Positions 10,111-21,586 of a DNA stretch of 64,000 bases are shown piece after piece. Both the position numbers and the translations under genes were made by a program. The notes under the pieces were generated by a model. The model was not told where the DNA came from, ran no database searches, and worked only from the letters and a program-made list of their open reading frames with translations. Source of the stretch: Erpobdella octoculata. Taxonomy: Eukaryota > Annelida > Clitellata > Hirudinida > Erpobdellidae. Location of the stretch: assembly GCA_963978895.1 (NCBI GenBank), contig OZ022240.1:42691268-42755267 (forward strand). The letters are read 5' to 3'. How positions within the stretch are numbered: position 1 is the stretch's first letter; each line of letters begins with the position of its first letter.

Positions 10111-11637
10111 CAAGCTCAAATGGTCCCTGATGATTGGAAGTATACCATCATTACCCCAGTTTATAAGAAAGGTGATAAAAATACTGCAAGTAATTATAGG
10201 CCAGTCTCTTTAAGTTGTATCTGCTGTAAACTGTTAGAATCATTGATTAAGGATGAATTAATAATACATTTTGATAGAAATAAGCTTCTAGATTATAGGC
10301 AATACGGCTTTACGAGAGGAAAGTCAACTACAATTCAGTTGTTAAAATTGATGGATATGTGGAGCAGTGCATTAGATAAAGGGGAAACAATAGACGTGGT
10401 ATATACGGATTTTGAAAAAGCGTTTGATCGTGTATCTCATGCAAAGTTAATTGATAAACTAGAAAATTATGGCGTCAATGGAGGCTTAATTAATTGGATT
10501 AAAGATTATTTAACAAACAGAACAAGTAGTGTTAGGGTTAATAATAGCACATCTAATAGATTTAAAGTTACAAGTGGGGTACCTAAAGGTAGTGTTTTAG
10601 GGCCACTACTTTACATAATTTATGTCAATGATATGTTTGAAATAGTTAAGAATAACTCGGCGGAGCTGTTTATGTACGCAGACGACGCCAAAATATTTAA
10701 AACTATAAAAAGCAGTGATGATCGATTGATATTGCAGAGCTGTTTAAATTCATTAGGAGATTGGAGTAAAAAATGGGAAATTAAGCTAAATGCTGGTAAA
10801 TGTGTTGCGGTGAGATATGGACGCCAATTAGATGATCGTCGGCTATATAATATAGAAGGAGTGGAACTTAATTTTCTTGACAAAATAAAAGATTTAGGTG
10901 TTACATTCCAGAGTTCACTAACATTTGTAGATCACATTTATGAAATAATTAAAAAATGTTTTTCACTGTTAGGTATAATTTCACGAAATTTTAAAGATTT
11001 GACAAAAGATTCTTTTATATTGATTTATAAAGCTTTGGTTAGATCCAGATTGGAGTATGCAGTCAGTGTGTGGTCACCATGGAAGAAAAAAGACATAGAA
11101 GCCATTGAAAGAGTCCAGAAGAGAGCAACAAAAATGGTCAAGGCATGCAAGGGATTGAAATATGAAGACAGGTTGAGAATTTTGAAGCTTCCTTGTTTAA
11201 AGTACAGAAGACTGAGAGGGGACCTGATCATGCTCTACAATTTTATTCAAGACAAAGAAGGACGTTTGTGTTTTCCTAATATAAAGATATCAGAAGAAAG
11301 AAGAACAAGAGGTCACAAGTTCAAACTGGAAACACAAAGATTCAACGGCAACTGCAGAAATTATTTCTTCCTGACCAGATCGACTGCAATTTGGAACAAC
11401 TCCCTTCGAAAATCATAGAAGCCGATCAAGGTAATGAATTTAAAAGATTAATCGACTGTCATTTCGAAATAAGCGACATTATGTACAACTATAAAAAGGA
11501 GTTTTAATAATATATATATATACATTTATTTATTGAACATATATATGAACATTATTTTATATAATTCTAGATATGGGCATAGAGACATGTAGTTTGCGCC
11601 CATCAATTCCTTTATGTTATGTTATGTTATGTTATTA
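10111..11637 (+). mobile_element. LINE A copy (5'-truncated), TTATG tail
   Basis: Runs from inside ORF2, upstream of the RT core, to a tail of TTATG units at 11608-11634. The same 3' UTR is at 2959-3128 and, without the tail, at 50460-50539. The left junction lies within about 10105-10120; 'tattac' occurs on both sides but no convincing target duplication can be fixed by eye. Confidence 0.85.
10120..11418 (+). CDS. reverse transcriptase part of LINE A ORF2
   Basis: 432-aa frame of a non-LTR reverse transcriptase. Seen in order: NYRPVSLSC (about 27), VVYTDFEKAFDRVSH (RT motif A, about 92), SGVPKGSVLGPLLY (motif B, about 153), YADDAKIFKTI (motif C, about 186), the RSRLEYAVSVWSPWKKKDI block (about 308) and a C-terminal RGHKFKLETQRF..TRSTAIWNN block. 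No endonuclease (lost by 5' truncation) and no RNase H. The type fits the CR1/Jockey/L2 group. A single missing base near 11402, compared with the copy at 49.8-50.5 kb, throws the last about 35 codons out of frame; the original stop would be about 11508. The first Met is not a true start. Inactive copy. Confidence 0.9.
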   Translation: MVPDDWKYTIITPVYKKGDKNTASNYRPVSLSCICCKLLESLIKDELIIHFDRNKLLDYRQYGFTRGKSTTIQLLKLMDMWSSALDKGETIDVVYTDFEKAFDRVSHAKLIDKLENYGVNGGLINWIKDYLTNRTSSVRVNNSTSNRFKVTSGVPKGSVLGPLLYIIYVNDMFEIVKNNSAELFMYADDAKIFKTIKSSDDRLILQSCLNSLGDWSKKWEIKLNAGKCVAVRYGRQLDDRRLYNIEGVELNFLDKIKDLGVTFQSSLTFVDHIYEIIKKCFSLLGIISRNFKDLTKDSFILIYKALVRSRLEYAVSVWSPWKKKDIEAIERVQKRATKMVKACKGLKYEDRLRILKLPCLKYRRLRGDLIMLYNFIQDKEGRLCFPNIKISEERRTRGHKFKLETQRFNGNCRNYFFLTRSTAIWNNSLRKS

Positions 11638-13062
11638 CACTGTAGTTCTAAACCTCGCTCTGATATTCAACAATCCGCTGAGAGTTTAAAAAAAACAAAT
11701 CACGTGAAATCTGCTCAACAAAATTTGTTGATTGTTTTTGCTTAAACGCTTTGTTTTCTAAAAACAAGGAAAAAACGTTTAAGTCTCTAGCTAATCGGGA
11801 AGTTAGTTTAAAATTGTTTTCAAAATTTGACGACGACAGATCGACAGACAGACAGAGATGTCAAGTTAAGTAAAAATGTGTAAAAAGATAAATTCCTGAT
11901 TAATTTGGCTAACAGAAAGCTAATCATATGCATTTTGTCACACATGATTTTCAATTAAATATTTTGAACACCTTCGATTTTCACTGTAAACCAACATGTT
12001 TTGGATTTGATTCAACAAAAACTGTTTGTTTGTGGTTGTTGAAAACGCTCTCTGTTTAAAATTGTTTGTTAAATATGATATTTTGAGTTATTAATCCTTT
12101 ATATTAACTTCACTATATGATGTTTTTGAGTTTTTTTTTAAATTTAATAGCTATGTTTGTTTTGTTTAGTTTAAAAAACTAACAATTTGTTTTGTTTTGT
12201 AAAAAATTAAAAAAACTATAATAATACAATAAAACTGTAATTTTAAAACTGCAAAAATCCTTTTCATTATTTTATAAATTTCAAATAATTGTTTGTGACT
12301 AAATTGAAGTATTTTTAGTTATTATTTGAACAATTTACCAAAATTTTGTTTTAAGAACTTGAAATGTTTTTCTAAGACTGTTTTATTTGTTTTTAAATAG
12401 TTTTTTTATACTAAATCTGAATCCATGTGGTTTTGATTTTATTTTCCAGTTTTTTTTAAAGTCGATGAGAATTTCGTTTGTTTCAAGTTCTTTGATATCA
12501 GTGTCGATTTTGATTTTTTGACGATCTAACTACTCAGCTCGATGAAAAAATTAAAAAAAATGAAAAATGAAGAAGATAAACAAATAACGTAGCGGAGTAA
12601 ATTTTCAAATAAAAATTTGTTGTTGACATTGAAATAATTCTTCAAATAGGAGAAACTTTCTCATGTATCAAAGTAATGTTTTAATTTATAAGTTCAGCCA
12701 AAATCTTCTTGAACTATTCTTTGCTGCAGTCAGACGCAGGTTGTATAAAAACAATTTTTTATAAGTGAGGAAAATAATAATTTCTAATAGTATCAAAAGT
12801 TTTTTTTTAAATTTTTATAAAAAATGAAATGTAATGAAAGTAAACATTTTATTAATATGTTTCAATTTCAAAAGTATAATTTAAACAAGCAGTGAGTTTT
12901 TATTCAACAAATTAAATTTATTAATATTTTAATACAAAAAAGTTGACTTTACACAATTTTACTTCATAGCGTTTTATGCAAGTTTTACATAAAATGTTTA
13001 ATTGCAGTTCATATAACATATTATGTAGATTTTAAGCATCTTCTTCTGACAGAAAAATTAAC
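11638..13062. other. AT-rich intergenic with flank repeats
   Basis: 11935-12330 repeats 9355-9790 (same D-gene 3' debris and following AT-rich DNA), so this flank was duplicated or the LINE A insertion separated copies. 12885-13062 matches 56150-56341, the leader of D4, including a possible acceptor 'tctgacag' shortly before the ATG. No gene. Confidence 0.6.
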
Positions 13063-14060
13063 ATGGAAAAATGTGGAATTTGTTTTAAAACTGTAAGCAC
13101 TCGGTTTTGTTTAAATTGCCAAATTAATTTTTGTTCATCGTGTTTGTTTGTTCACAAGAAGATTCCAACAGTAAACAATCATGATCTAGCAGCAGATGAT
13201 TCAACTAGAAAATAAAAAAAATGAATCATATTTTGTAAATCATATCAAGAAATGTAAAATTTGCTCAACAAAATTAGTTGATTGATTGTTTTTGCTCAGA
13301 TTTAAAAAAAAAATTCAGTCCAATCACACATAGAAAATCGAAAAATAACTTTAACAACAACAAAAATGCTTGTTCAGGCTAAAACAGTTTCAGTTAGAAC
13401 AAATGATCTAAAAAAAAGCTTTAATTGAGAAACAAATTTCAAATTGGGAAATTCAACCTAGACTGATAAAAAAAAATTAAAGTACTCAATAGTGAAATGT
13501 TTTCGATTAATAAAACCAATTTGTATGTCGAAAGCCCTTACCAAAATATTTATAAAGTGTATTGCAGCAAAACATATGATCGCCTTTCATCAAATATTAT
13601 AAAAATTCAAAACATTTGTGAAAACAAGTTAATGACTATGGTGATAATTATTAATTAATTGATAATTTTGTGTGCTATTTTAGAGATCCATTGCTTGAGA
13701 TTTATAATCTTGAAATGCCTGAAAGTGCTCCTGACAATAAAAAAACAATAAAACTTAATATTTGTAGAGGAAACCTTATTTATTCATCATGAAAATTTCT
13801 GTTTATTTTGAAAAAAATAAACTTTATGAAACATCATTGGACGGGGAAATAGTTTGTAACATAACATTGGATGAAAAAATAGTTGATGTAATACCCAAAG
13901 GTTCTCATCGAATAGAAACGAGAAAACATAAAATATTCAGCTGTGTTTCTTTGGAAAAATTCTCGATTTGCGTTTTCACAATTGAATAAGCTTTCTTTAA
14001 CCGATTGCAATGGAAGTGTTATTAAACAAATAAAAATACCAGGTGTGTCTAGACTATCCA
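13063..14060 (+). pseudogene. decayed D4-like TRIM gene
   Basis: ATG 13063 opens 50 codons very like D4 (MEKCGICFKTVSTRFCLNC..) that end at TAA 13213-13215. Here the B-box cysteines that D4 has lost are still present. The coiled-coil middle is missing; from about 13495 propeller text resumes (SINKTNLYVESP, YCSKTYDRLSS, LEIYNLEMPES, then KNKLYETSLDGEIVCNITL at 13815-13870) with frame changes. It stops being recognisable near 14060. Confidence 0.8.
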
Positions 14061-14239
14061 GAAGGACTTGATTGATATGGCAAACAGTTACAGCATAACA
14101 GATGTCCTTGACCCATAGTGCTTCTTAACCAGTTTTTTTAATTTACACAAGCGCCATCTATGGAATAATTTGAAATTTTACAAATTCCAAAAAAGCGCAT
14201 TTTCAACTTGTTAAAAATAAATTTCAACTTGTTAAAAGA

Positions 14240-14800
14240 GAAATTCACTTGCAAGAAACACAAACAATGAAGCACAATACTGCAGGTTATGTAAGAAATG
14301 GGTTAATTTTAAAACGCTTTTAAATCATAGATTCTGTTCACTTAAAAAGTTTTCTCTGTTTAAAAAAGAATTTGATAAAAATGTTAAATAAAAAAATTTA
14401 GAAATAATTAACAATTTAGATAACATAAACCTTGTATTAAAGGGAATTGTAAAGCAATCCAATTTTGTTACTAAAAAAAGTGAAAATTTAAAAAAACGAA
14501 TTCAAGACTATTGTGAAGATATTGAATATCAAATTATTACAAATATTGAATCATGCAAAGATTATTTCAATAACATTATTGTTGAAAAAGCATCGAAATT
14601 AAAGAAGAGTTTGATTTGCATTTCAACGAGACAATAAAGTTAAGAAATGTACTTGACAAAATAAATACCCAGCAACAGACGTGGTCTTAACAATTCAATA
14701 CAATTGAATTCATCAAACAAATTGAAAATGGGAATATTGAGCTGCTAGATTATGATGTTGAAACAATTTTAAGAAAAAGCGAATAAATTTCTTAGAATAA
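14240..14800 (+). pseudogene. decayed TRIM middle segment (B-box plus coiled coil)
   Basis: Frames read YCRLCKKWVNFKTLLNH, then ENLKKRIQDYCEDIEYQIITNIESC, matching the second zinc motif and coiled coil of the R/D genes, with several stops. It lies after propeller text of the preceding pseudogene, so either the order is scrambled or this is a second copy. It is cut off by the hAT relic at 14844. Confidence 0.75.
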
Positions 14801-14843
14801 GCTGCCCTTTTAAATCCGAGTTCTTTATTTCATCCAAGGTAAC

Positions 14844-15768
14844 CAGGGGCGGATTTAGGCATAGGGTATATAGGCTGCATCCTATGGGCGCCACGAGGCC
14901 AGGGGCGCCACAAAAAAAAACAAAAAAAGAAAGAAAAAGAAAGAAAGTAAAAAAAGTAAATTAAAGCTTTAGTTTTTTATCATTTGATTTGTTTCTTATG
15001 GTGCCCCCTTGGTCCTAGTTTCTAAAGCTTTAGTTTTTGCATTTGATTTTTGTACCATTTCATTTACTTAAATTCTGTGTTTTGATTCCCGTATAGGTAA
15101 AGCAATAATATAAATTCAATATTTAATTAATTAATTAAAATTGTTTGACTATAATTGAGCATTTAAAATCATAAGATCAAACTCTATCCAGTACATATAT
15201 CCAAACGTTGACATTGCTATTTGAATATTTCTTTGTACACCAACTGCTTGGGTGAACGATCATTTTCTACTCTAACAAAAGTCAAGAATTATCTTAAGTC
15301 AACAAGGGGACAAGAAAAATTCAATGCTTTTGCAGTTTTGACCATAATGATGAAATAGTAAAGTACATAGACTATGATAACATTATTATTGATGATTTTG
15401 CTTCTATCAAAGCAAAGAAGAACTTATGATTTTTGTTATAATTGTATGTTGCAGTTTTTGATACAACTTCATATAGACCTCTAAAATCAAATATATTTAA
15501 TCAATTTTTTGTAGTTACTTTACTACATATGGAATTACCATTAATGAAAAATTATGGAAAACTTGAACAGAACTCTTAAGTATTCAATTACATAGCATTA
15601 TTATATTTATAAGCTATCCAACTATAATTGGTCAAATAAATTTTTATATCAAATTTGCATTAACCGGGGTCGTTGGAAACAATCAGTCACTAGGGGCCCG
15701 GGGGAGAGGCGCTGGGGGTGCCACCGAAACTTTAGCCTATGGTCTCCAAATTTTTAAATTCGCCTCTG
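14844..15768 (+). mobile_element. hAT transposon relic, 925 bp
   Basis: Terminal inverted repeats: left begins CAGGGGCGGATTTAGGCATA, right (reverse complement) begins CAGAGGCGAATTTAAAAATT, both followed nearby by 'ccataggct'-type text. Near 15250-15350 the plus frame reads GERSFSTLTKVKNYLKSTRG, the signature of the hAT transposase C-terminal dimerisation domain (ZMYM/hAT type), ending at a stop. The rest of the transposase is gone. No clean 8-bp target duplication is visible. It interrupts TRIM debris. Confidence 0.8.
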
Positions 15769-16699
15769 AACGTAAGAAAACTCATTTCTATAAGTATCCC
15801 GCTTCTGACACCAGTTGTTATAATATTGATAACTGTACTAGGGTTCTTTATAAGATGGTCCTTAATTTATTAGAAGTTAATATTCACTTACTCGAACTAA
15901 ATGTCTCAATAACTGTATTAGTCTTTATTTAAGCATTTTCGTAAACTTAAATAAAACTTACTATCAATCATGTCAATTTACCATGTAGGAAAAATATTAG
16001 CATATTTAAATCCGGGGCCTGTTATTTGTTATTAAAGTTTTACAAATATTAATAAGAAAAATTACATTTCATACTGGGAGGTCGCACACTATTTTATTTG
16101 AATTATTTATTTTGAATTCGTTATATTAACTTCACCGCCTGTGTTGCTTGCTTTATTGCTTGAATGTTTGCAAATCTTGGAAAAATAATTTAACTAATTT
16201 TGTCATCTAATCAAGCTGAAATATAAAATTTAAAATATAGACTCGATTTTCAAAACAATGCATTTTATTAAAAATTAAAATATTTTCTCAAAAAAAAGTG
16301 TAATTAAAAAAATATAAGTAAAATTAAATAAATGTTTGATATATATATAAATTTGAAAAGTGTTGTTTGAAAAATTGCACTAAATGAAAAGCCCGCTAAT
16401 CTTAAAATATAAAAATAATTTGTAAAAAAAACTTTGTTTTTACGGCTTACTTGGTAAAATTTTATACTTCTAAAAAGAACTTAAATAAAAAATTATCAAT
16501 TCAGGCAATTTTTATAAACTTGTCGAAAAATCTTGGCTAGCAGTCACGATCGGCAACTTTTGCTCACGACATTCACTCCCAACAACACGAATGCTTTTGA
16601 AAAATTCAGGCTGAACTTTATAAACCATCTTAATTTGATTATTTTCTTTATTGTGTGTTTTATATATTTTAATACTAGAGCGGCTTCGCTAGCTTTAAA
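15769..16699. other. AT-rich spacer with repeat head at its end
   Basis: No gene recognised. 16090-16230 resembles the 'tcaccgcctgtgttgcttgc..' segment found at 48100-48200 and 51540-51620. 'actagagcggcttcgctagc' at 16675-16694 is the dispersed head motif seen at 3221 and lies directly against the broken 3' end of R2. Confidence 0.5.
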
Positions 16700-18451
16700 T
16701 TAGAGAATTTTGCCAGTCACTAATAAACGATTCGTTGTTGAATCAAAACAAAAATCATTTGGTTTACATTGAGCATTAAAGGATTTTACAAAATTTAAAT
16801 TAAAATCATATACCTGAATATTTTTGTAAAAAGAGTTACCAACAAATAAGTTACAATTGTTGTCTGTTGTCAGTATATGTATAGGGAGGATATATTTTAA
16901 ATTAACTTGTTTAATGACATCTCCTTTGCAGTTTATTAAATAAAGTCCTAAACCATTTGAAATTGCAAAGTGATATTTTTTCAAGCCAATGATGGATTCT
17001 ATATACTCGGGGAATACAATGAAACGTAAAATTTCGCCATCCAATGTAATTTCAATTAATTTCTCATTTTCTAAAAGAAACAATTTCTTATCCGATGAAC
17101 TGGCAATTCTATTTCCTTTAAACTCGAGTTTTATAGTTTTCTTCCAATCAGGACTGTCTTTCTGTTTTTCAAGATTATAAACATCCAGTGAGGAATCATT
17201 TAACACGCACAAGAAATTATCAACTAATTCGACTTCTGCAGTGTGGGAGATTCTTATATTTAAATCAATGGAAAAAAGGTGTTCATATGTTGTTTTGCAA
17301 TAAACCTCAATATCAAAAGAATCATCTCTGAGAATCCCAATATACACTTTTGTTTGGCTAATCGATATTTTGGCGATATAATTAGTTATGGCAATCGATT
17401 TAATAAGCTCAGGTTGAATTTCATTAGTTGACATTAAATTTCCTATTGAAAAGTGTGAAGAATGAAATTTTGTATCCAACGGTTTTGGTTTAAAAACAAG
17501 ATTCAACTTTTCATTAAAACACTTTAAAATTAATTCATAATTTTTTCTTGAATTATTTTCATTTTCATCTAACAATTTAACATTATCATTTTCAATTGCT
17601 TCAATAAGATTAAGTGGATTAAAATGTTGAGACCATTTTTTATATTTTTCAATTTTATCTTCAAGTTTTGTCTTTAGTTTTAACAATTCTTCTGAATATG
17701 AAATCAACTTTTGATCAATTTCATTGCTTTTTCTATCAATAATGGCATTGAAATCATTTTGGCATAAATCAACAAAATTGATAAATTTAAGTTTGAGATC
17801 TTCGCAATGTTCTTGAATTTGTATTTTCAATTTTTTAGTTTCATTTTCAACAGACTGTTTTTGTGTATTAATTTCATTTAAATTTGTTTTGAGAGTTTCT
17901 ATGTTGCTGTAGTTTTTTAATATTTCTTGCTCCAAATTTTCAAAAAAAGTTTTTTTAAATTTTGCAAAAGATTTCAAGACACAGGATTTATGATCAAAAG
18001 GTTTTTTAGAATCAACCCATTTCTGACAAGATTTGCAATATGATGCTTCAATATTTTCTTTCGTAATGAAATTGCTGTTTTCTAAAACATGACTTTTTGT
18101 TGAAGGAATTCTTCTATGAACAGATACACATGATGAACACAAATACAATTTGCATTCAAAACATAAACTAGTAACTTCTTTTTTTAAGCAAGATCCACAA
18201 AATATTTTATTAGTTTCAGTGAGACATTTAATAAATTCATTTTTCTTTAAATTTTCTAAACCTCCTTCAGGTTGTTGAAAACAAATATTACATTTTGGGC
18301 AATTCAATTTGTTTTCTTTATTTGACAGCTTTTCATTAAATTCAACTCTGAGACATTCAAAACAGAAACTGTGCAAACATGGAAGAATCCGAGCATCTTT
18401 AATTTCTTTTGAACAGATGAAACACTTTACGAAGCCTAAATAATTTTCCAA
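16700..18451 (-). pseudogene. R2: RING TRIM-NHL-like, start codon lost, 3' end truncated
   Basis: 583-codon frame with intact C3HC4 RING (Cys/His pattern as in R1), two B-box motifs (FCGSCLKKEVTSLC.., YCKSCQKWVDSKKP), coiled coil and most of the propeller. Two defects: the position of the conserved ATG (18449-18451) reads TTG, with no upstream in-frame ATG before a stop and no other Met until about residue 360; and the C-terminus ends in TGKIL instead of running about 10-15 residues further to NVFQL, where a dispersed repeat head joins at about 16710. The reading frame itself is otherwise clean, so inactivation is recent, or translation starts at a non-AUG codon. Divergent from D2. Confidence 0.75.
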
Positions 18452-19380
18452 TTTTAAGATTGCTAAATTGAATTGTAAAACAATTAATTTTTACAAAAGC
18501 AATTCACCTTCAAAAAGGCTAAAAAGCAAACAAACCATAAAAACAATATTGTTCACACAAATAACTTATTTTTAAATTTTTATATATGAAAATGACAGTC
18601 TGTTTGTATGTCCTTTATGCATTGCTACACCATTCAAACGATTGCAACACATTAATGATAGCCACTAGAAAAAGGATTGTGTGAAAATAAATTGAGATCA
18701 GTCACAAAGTGAGCGGGAGCTAGAAAGCGAATGAAACGTGAATAAGAAAGCGAGCGGAAACTGGAAAATGAGCAGGAACAGGAAACCAAGCGGTATCGAA
18801 AAAGCAGCCGGCAACTGGAGAGCGAGCTGGATAAAGAGAACAAGTGAGCTCTTGCTTGCTTGCTTAAACATTAAGCTGGATTTATTTTTCAAAAAATGAT
18901 GAAGCTGTCTTACGAAGGCATGTGATGAAAGTTAGTGATTTTAATTTCCTTGAACCAGGTTTGATCTACAATAAACAATTTTTAGAAATTGCTAGTAGAT
19001 AGAACAACCACATTATCTAATTACCACATTTCATATCTGACAATTTGATAAAACCAAAAAAAACGTCATTTACTATTTTAGTGAAAAAATGAATTTTGAA
19101 ATGAGTCTTTGAAATGAAAAGATTTAAATGGTGCAAATTCTTGAACATTGACGAAACAATAATTTAGGCCGATATCCTGAATAAAACAAGCTGAACTATT
19201 GACGTCCAAACTTTATAGTAACAAAGCAAATGACCGAGCAACAGATACATTTGTTTGACGAATTGATTGACTGATTGACGAACGGATGGATTGAATGATC
19301 GACAATTAAACTTCTTCTTTCCTTCAACTGAAATTGTGACTCAACTTTAAATGTGACAAACCTGAATACCTTTATTTAAT
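18452..19380. repeat. duplicated R upstream block with minisatellite-family piece
   Basis: 18640-19230 matches 34500-35010 nearly base for base ('gagatcagtcacaaagtgagcgggagc', 'aagcaagcggaaactggaaaatg', 'aacaagtgagctcttgcttgcttgc'), and 47720-47890 in part. The purine-rich segment 18700-18845 is a diverged piece of the 18-bp 'ggaaagcaaccgggagcg' family. No gene. Confidence 0.7.
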
Positions 19381-19387
19381 GTGCTTT

Positions 19388-19620
19388 ATTTTATTTATTA
19401 CTAACGGGGTTACCCGGCGTTGCTCGGGATGTGCAAAAGTTTTATTTATCGTTTTTCTCTCTTGCCCACGTTTCCTTCTCCGCTTGCTCTCCCGGTTCCG
19501 GTTGCTTTCCTGTTCTCGGTTGCTTTCCCGTTCCCGGTTGATTTCCCGTTCCCGTTGTCGCTTGCTTTTCCGTTTTCGTTTCCACTCACGCTCATTTTAT
19601 TTTTTGCACTTTTTCTTAAC
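19388..19620 (+). repeat. 18-bp minisatellite-bearing repeat, diverged copy
   Basis: Head 'ttactaacggggttacccggcgttgctcggg' followed by imperfect 18-bp units of the form 'cggttgctttcccgttcc'. Same architecture as 40945-41500. The two overlapping open frames here (Arg/Ser- or Phe/Pro-rich) are products of the repeat. Confidence 0.75.
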
Positions 19621-19744
19621 GTTTTTAGCCATAAAACGTAAATTAGATTTGCTAAAAGTTGCTTGAATAAGTACCTATTCTAACATTATCTACTATACGT
19701 AGGTTGTTTCTCTCTACCTCTCTGGTCAACAGTTTAACAATGCT

Positions 19745-19930
19745 TACATAATGTTTATTCTATTGCAAAAGGCAGAACATCAAATAGAAGGAGTTATATT
19801 GTATAGGTTTGTATTGTTATGCTAATACAGGTTTTATGTAAAAAAAATAAATTTTCATAAGTATCTGTTGTGAACATTATTTTAATTTTTAAATAAAACA
19901 GGAATGGGGGACGTAAAAAAAGTTTTATTT
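19745..19930 (+). repeat. paralogous empty site of LINE B
   Basis: 'acataatgttt.ttctattgcaaaaggcagaacat' matches 59901-59935 and the continuing 'caaatagaaggagtta..tgtattgtta..ttttatgta' matches 63863-63960. At 59.9-63.9 kb these halves are separated by LINE B; here they are contiguous, so this is a copy of the pre-insertion sequence. Confidence 0.85.
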
Positions 19931-21586
19931 TGTTGAAACTTAATAAAAAAAATATGCCAAGATAGTCAATAATTGAAATTATTTTACGGGCAAAATATGA
20001 AAAAATATAAATATTGTCATTAATATAATTTTGAGATAACTATTAAATGTTTGAGGATATCAGAAATTTGTCAACATAGCTATTTGTTAACGGATAAATA
20101 AACATTGTATTATCAAAATTTATGTGCACGATATCTATTTGAATAAGAAACTACGCTTCAACACAATTCTGATACAACACCATGAGCAGTTTCTTTTTGA
20201 AACTTTTATTCATAGCTGTTTATGTTTCAAATAGATTATAGCAGCAAGAACTACTAGCTGGCACAAGAACAATAATAAAGACACGCATGACTTTCTTTGT
20301 ATAAGCAGTCTATAAAGAATCTTGTATGTGGAATGTGGAGGCAAGATTATATTTTCTGTGCCAATTAAATAATTTTTTCGTTAGTTAAATTTTGTTCGCA
20401 ATTAAATGACTAATTTGATTTTTGCTCGACCGAATTTGTTAAAAATTGCCTGAAGAACCGTATTTCTTGCTTATTTGTTGAAAGTAAGAATTTTTATGTT
20501 TCATTTTTTTGATCTGGTGACACATTTCCTGATTGTTTACAATTTAAGAGGGTAATGTCTATAAAAGATTTTAGTGATGTTTATTAGATTAGCGCTTTGA
20601 TCGTTAGAAAAGCCGTCAATGTCAAGGATTTTAGATTATGGTAGGCTGTGGTTGAAATCGCCTCATCCTATTCATTTAATATTTCAATGAGAAATAGAAG
20701 TAAAAACTTGTTCAGGATTTGATAAGATGATAACAGAAAAATTAGACAATGATCAAACGTGAAATGAGAGGGATAAATGGCGATCATGAAACCGGTAGTT
20801 GAGTAAGAGTTGGGTGTTATAAAAATATCAAGAGAGTTTCCTTTCACATAAGTAAGGGCGCTAATATGTTGAATCATGTTGAATTCGTCCAGAGAACCGG
20901 CGATGTTACTATTGATGGAAGATGGTGTTCACATCACCGCACAAATATAGCCTTTTAGTAGAATGGGGTTCGAGAAGTAGTGTGACGTCGTCAGCGAAAC
21001 GGCTTAGAGGCCCAGGAGGGCGATATAAAATGACGATGATGAAATGATGCGTTACATTGGTAACCTAAAAAACTAAATGTCCAAAACCAATAGTAGTAAA
21101 AGATGTTTAATAGTTTAAAATGAAAATGATTGTGATGAACGAGAGCAAGACTGGTACCTCTTGAGGCGTTTGATGATACGCGATGTTGATGAATGACTGA
21201 AAAACCAGTCATTTTGTTTGTCAAAATTGAGTTATTTACCATGTTCAAGACGTAAACGATTGCATTGAGTTTTATTTTTGTTGCAGATGTTTAAACAGCT
21301 TGTGTTATTTACTTTATGAAACTAAACGTGATTTTTTTCATAATAGTTTATAGTCCTCTACACTTGGTGTTTCGAGATTTAAATAGATGTATGAAGGAAA
21401 CACCTAAGTACTTCCTGTCATGAATTCTAATTTGGTTTTTTAACTGTTGTTTCTCCTTTAGCCAGGCTTGGAACTGGCTCGTAGTTTGAAATCGTTTTAG
21501 CCACCTTTTACTTTTATATGACTTGAACAACATTATAACTAAATATGATAATGGTCATTGTAGGTGATTTTTCATTAAAACAAAAC
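19931..21586. other. spacer and D2 upstream region
   Basis: 19931-21000 has no recognised gene. 21150-21586 matches the D1 leader (6090-6531) and D3 leader (52640-53102), with 'cattataactaaatatgataatg' and the candidate acceptor 'gtcattgtag' before the D2 ATG. Unlike D1 and D3 there is no CATA microsatellite block here. Confidence 0.55.

Noticed and set aside
16560..16650. Possible minus-strand TRIM scrap (VYKVQPEFFKSI)
   Set aside because: Resembles NEIQPELIKSI but over about 12 residues only; too short to call.
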